7,777 nucleotides of DNA. Source: Clostridiaceae bacterium. Its GTDB lineage: Bacteria; Bacillota; Clostridia; Acetivibrionales; DUMC01. The translations under genes and the position numbers were made by a program. The stretch is from positions 1 through 7,777 of the forward strand of contig JAAZDH010000119.1 in NCBI GenBank assembly GCA_012512865.1, given 5' to 3'. Numbering within the stretch: the first letter of the stretch is position 1; every line of letters begins with the position of its first letter. Positions 6,559 to 7,777 of this stretch are shown piece after piece. Below the pieces are notes generated by a model, which did no database searches, had not been told where the DNA came from, and worked only from the letters and a program-made list of their open reading frames with translations.

Positions 6559-7155
6559 CTACCTGCTGTCAACCACTGTCAGCAGGTTTATATAGTTTAT
6601 CCCCTGCTCCTTGCACTTTTCTTCTTTTTCAAGCTGCCACAGCAGCACCACGGAGTTCTCGTCCGGCTGCGGCAATTGCCAGTTCTCTTCAAGCCATACC
6701 ACATTAGGGGGATATTTATCTTCAACAACCAGTTTAATTACCTGGTATATCTCGTCTTGTTCCCCGTCAATATAAACGATGCCGCCTTTTGAGCAGTACA
6801 TTTCAAAAATCCGCTCGACTTCTTCCTTTAAAGCAATCACTTGGTTTACGGCACCCTGGATGTAGTTATATGTTCTTTTTGCATTCCTTGCAATGCCCTG
6901 GGGGGTTAATATATATCGAAGATTTCTTGGATTTGTCTTTTCAATTTTTACGAGGCCTTTTTTCACCAGCTTGTGCAAAAGCAAGTTTAGATGGCCTAAG
7001 GATAAGTCCGTAAGCCTGGCGAGTTTCCTCTGGGATATCTTCTCATCTTTCGCTATGAAACTCAGAATTTTTTCATCATGGTCCATCATACATTTAACCC
7101 CTGCAATATATTGCAACTCTGCTGCACTGCCTCTTATCTGCCTCACTTGTATCAT
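6559..7155 (-). CDS. Winged-helix (MarR-like) regulator of the polysaccharide locus
   Basis: A 198-residue protein with an N-terminal winged helix-turn-helix (about 25-90): EKISQRKLARLTDLSLGHLNLLLHKL forms helix-turn-helix and recognition helix, and LVKIEKTNPRNLRYILTPQG forms the wing. A charged helix follows (about 92-120), then a C-terminal domain of roughly 75 residues (GGIVYIDGEQDEIYQVI onward) that I do not recognise and that might bind a ligand or partner. The N-terminal part resembles the MarR-type regulators annotated as EPS-associated. The ATG has GGAG six bases upstream. It stands behind its own candidate promoter and four 18-bp repeats, just after a terminator that separates it from the dehydratase gene, and just before the operon leader. 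Autoregulation and control of the downstream operon are therefore likely inferences. An ATG pair at codons 23-24 is a possible shorter start. Confidence 0.82.
   Translation of the reverse strand: MIQVRQIRGSAAELQYIAGVKCMMDHDEKILSFIAKDEKISQRKLARLTDLSLGHLNLLLHKLVKKGLVKIEKTNPRNLRYILTPQGIARNAKRTYNYIQGAVNQVIALKEEVERIFEMYCSKGGIVYIDGEQDEIYQVIKLVVEDKYPPNVVWLEENWQLPQPDENSVVLLWQLEKEEKCKEQGINYINLLTVVDSR
6561..6587 (-). repeat. Inverted repeat at the regulator stop codon
   Basis: Plus-strand ACCTGCTG (6561-6568) and CAGCAGGT (6580-6587) form a perfect 8-bp stem with an 11-base loop. It covers the last codons of the regulator and touches its stop. On the minus-strand transcript the hairpin is followed by AGAACTTGTTTTA, a broken rather than clean U-tract. 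It could be a weak terminator or attenuator between the regulator and the leader, or an RNA stabiliser. Confidence 0.45.
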
Positions 7156-7167
7156 TTTTTACTCCAT

Positions 7168-7274
7168 AGTCTATACTATACCTGTCGCTTATACTATATC
7201 TATTGCTTATACAATACCTATCACTTATGCAATATACTGTTTGATATTTGAACTCATTATTGAGTCTATAGTAT
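7168..7274 (-). repeat. Near-identical 12-mers flanking the 18-bp array
   Basis: AGTCTATACTAT (7168-7179) and AGTCTATAGTAT (7263-7274) differ at one base and are offset by 95 bp, close to nine helical turns. The first overlaps the start of the 18-bp array; the second overlaps the candidate -10 element. They could be paired regulator sites able to loop. The region is AT-rich, so chance similarity is not excluded. Confidence 0.35.
7170..7241 (-). repeat. Four tandem imperfect 18-bp repeats before the regulator gene
   Basis: The plus-strand units are TCTATACTATACCTGTCG (7170-7187), CTTATACTATATCTATTG (7188-7205), CTTATACAATACCTATCA (7206-7223) and the more diverged CTTATGCAATATACTGTT (7224-7241). 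On the minus strand each of the last three transcribed units carries a TATWGTATA-like core. The array ends 15 bases before the regulator ATG, inside the expected 5' leader or promoter of that gene. Tandem regularly spaced sites directly upstream of a DNA-binding regulator suggest operators or overlapping -10 elements. The unit is a multiple of three, so in one frame it reads as a repeated hexapeptide of the type YCISDR, but no supported gene covers it. Confidence 0.75.
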
Positions 7275-7291
7275 TTCCCGTTGCAAGTCAA
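7265..7291 (-). promoter_or_regulatory. Candidate sigma-A promoter for the regulator gene
   Basis: On the minus strand TTGACT (7291-7286) and TATAGA (7270-7265) are good matches to -35 and -10 hexamers but are spaced 15 bp, shorter than the ideal 17. It lies downstream of the dehydratase terminator and upstream of the repeat array, where a promoter is needed. A TTGCAA with a later AATAAT is a weaker alternative in the same place. Confidence 0.35.
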
Positions 7292-7332
7292 TAGTGTTCG
7301 AAAATTAAACAACTGGTTTCCATAAAAAGTAT

Positions 7333-7369
7333 ACAAGCACAAAAACGCACAGGCGCACAAGCACAAAAA
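7333..7369. repeat. 13-bp direct repeat next to the terminator
   Basis: ACAAGCACAAAAA occurs at 7333-7345 and again at 7357-7369, separated by CGCACAGGCGC. The second copy runs into the terminator's A-tract arm. No function is apparent; it may be slippage or low-complexity sequence just past the transcription end. Confidence 0.5.
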
Positions 7370-7418
7370 AACCCGTAGGAACACGCCGGTTTTCTCTGCG
7401 AATTCCCACGGGTTTTTT
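7365..7418 (-). terminator. Rho-independent terminator after the dehydratase gene
   Basis: Arms at 7365-7380 and 7403-7418 pair as an AAAAAACCCGT/ACGGGTTTTTT stem, continued after one A·C mismatch by GGAA/TTCC, with a loop of about 22 bases. Read on the minus strand, the stem is followed by a run of seven U, 35 bases after the dehydratase stop. The A and T tracts on both sides mean it could also stop transcription on the plus strand. It separates the dehydratase from the regulator and biosynthetic genes. Confidence 0.88.
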
Positions 7419-7452
7419 CAAAACAGCTTATTGATGTCCCTCCATTATTCTC

Positions 7453-7777
7453 CTATTGTCCGCCGCTTGCGGCCCTGCTGTAGCCAGGTACCATGGTGCC
7501 TATATACTCCACTACCTCGGCCGTTTCCCCCGCAAGAAGGCCGCTTAACACATCAAGTTCCCTCATGAGAAGCGCAGAATCAGTAAAAACAGGCTTGGCG
7601 ATAAATATCTTGTTATTCTTTGTTGCTGCCAGGTCTTCCTCTTTAGACAACAACTCTTCATAAAGCTTTTCGCCCGGCCTCAAACCGGTAAATACTATCT
7701 TTATATCTTCCTCCGGCTTGTATCCCGAGAGCTTTATAAGTTTCCTCGCCAAATCATATATCTTAACGGGCTTGCCC
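7453..7777 (-). CDS. CapD/FlaA1/PglF-type nucleotide-sugar 4,6-dehydratase, C-terminal part
   Basis: Only the last 108 codons are in the window; the gene continues past the right edge. The visible part, GKPVKIYDLARKLIKLSGYKPEEDI followed by FTGLRPGEKLYEELL and then a family-typical FIAKP segment, is the substrate-binding end of the short-chain-dehydrogenase 4,6-dehydratases that dehydrate UDP-GlcNAc (PglF, FlaA1, CapD, WbpM). The full protein is probably either a short soluble form or the long membrane-anchored form; the window cannot tell. Its product, a UDP-4-keto-6-deoxy-HexNAc, is what the PglE-like aminotransferase at 5003..6124 would use. It ends in its own terminator, so it belongs to a separate transcript. 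It is clearly GC-richer than the genes at the left end and probably belongs to the stable part of the locus. Confidence 0.9.
   Translation of the reverse strand, partial: GKPVKIYDLARKLIKLSGYKPEEDIKIVFTGLRPGEKLYEELLSKEEDLAATKNNKIFIAKPVFTDSALLMRELDVLSGLLAGETAEVVEYIGTMVPGYSRAASGGQ

Noticed and set aside
6893..7294. Plus-strand 133-codon frame opposite the regulator
   Set aside because: It lies antisense to a well-supported gene, has no family resemblance and includes the repeat array read in frame, so it looks like a shadow of the regulator gene.
7094..7384. Minus-strand frame of 96 codons with repeated YCISDR-like hexapeptides
   Set aside because: It starts inside the terminator, overlaps the regulator start in another frame, and its repeat is simply the 18-bp DNA array read in frame. 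No ribosome binding site supports it.
1..7777. CRISPR array, tRNA, rRNA or insertion-sequence gene
   Set aside because: I found no regularly spaced identical repeats with unique spacers, no tRNA-like cloverleaf, and no transposase or integrase fragment on either strand.

Overview
The window reads as a cell-surface polysaccharide (capsule, exopolysaccharide or glycan) locus from a low-GC Gram-positive bacterium, most likely a member of the Clostridia. The reasons are AT-rich coding DNA, strong GGAGG-type ribosome binding sites, a Firmicutes-style intrinsic terminator, and family assignments typical of variable surface-glycan loci. Every convincing gene is on the minus strand, so the locus is read from right to left.

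Right end (about 7777 to 7365): the last 108 codons of a CapD/FlaA1/PglF-type nucleotide-sugar 4,6-dehydratase, closed by a strong hairpin-plus-U-tract terminator. Next (7291 to 6559): a control region with a candidate promoter and four tandem 18-bp repeats lies directly in front of a winged-helix (MarR-like) regulator gene. About 430 bases without a gene follow (6558 to 6125). They are GC-richer than the downstream genes and full of short hairpins, and look like a structured leader for the biosynthetic operon.

Operon body (6124 to 260): a PglE-like sugar aminotransferase; a PglC/WcaJ-type phosphoglycosyl transferase that starts one base after the aminotransferase stop; a fused protein with an N-terminal GNAT acetyltransferase and a C-terminal PLP enzyme of the D-cysteine desulfhydrase/ACC deaminase fold; an ATP-grasp ligase that overlaps the fusion gene by 8 bp; the C-terminal stump of a second phosphoglycosyl transferase; and a GT4 glycosyltransferase. 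The last 259 bases hold no recognisable gene.

How the parts may work together (inference): dehydratase and aminotransferase make a UDP-4-amino-4,6-dideoxy-HexNAc. No PglD-like hexapeptide acetyltransferase is present, so the GNAT half of the fusion could acylate the 4-amino group. The phosphoglycosyl transferase loads the sugar phosphate onto undecaprenyl phosphate and the GT4 enzyme adds the next sugar. The desulfhydrase-fold domain and the ATP-grasp ligase are unusual here and suggest that an amino-acid-derived group is made and then coupled by an ATP-dependent ligase, possibly as a glycan decoration. This pair, with the broken transferase gene beside it, looks like an inserted module and is the most novel part of the window.
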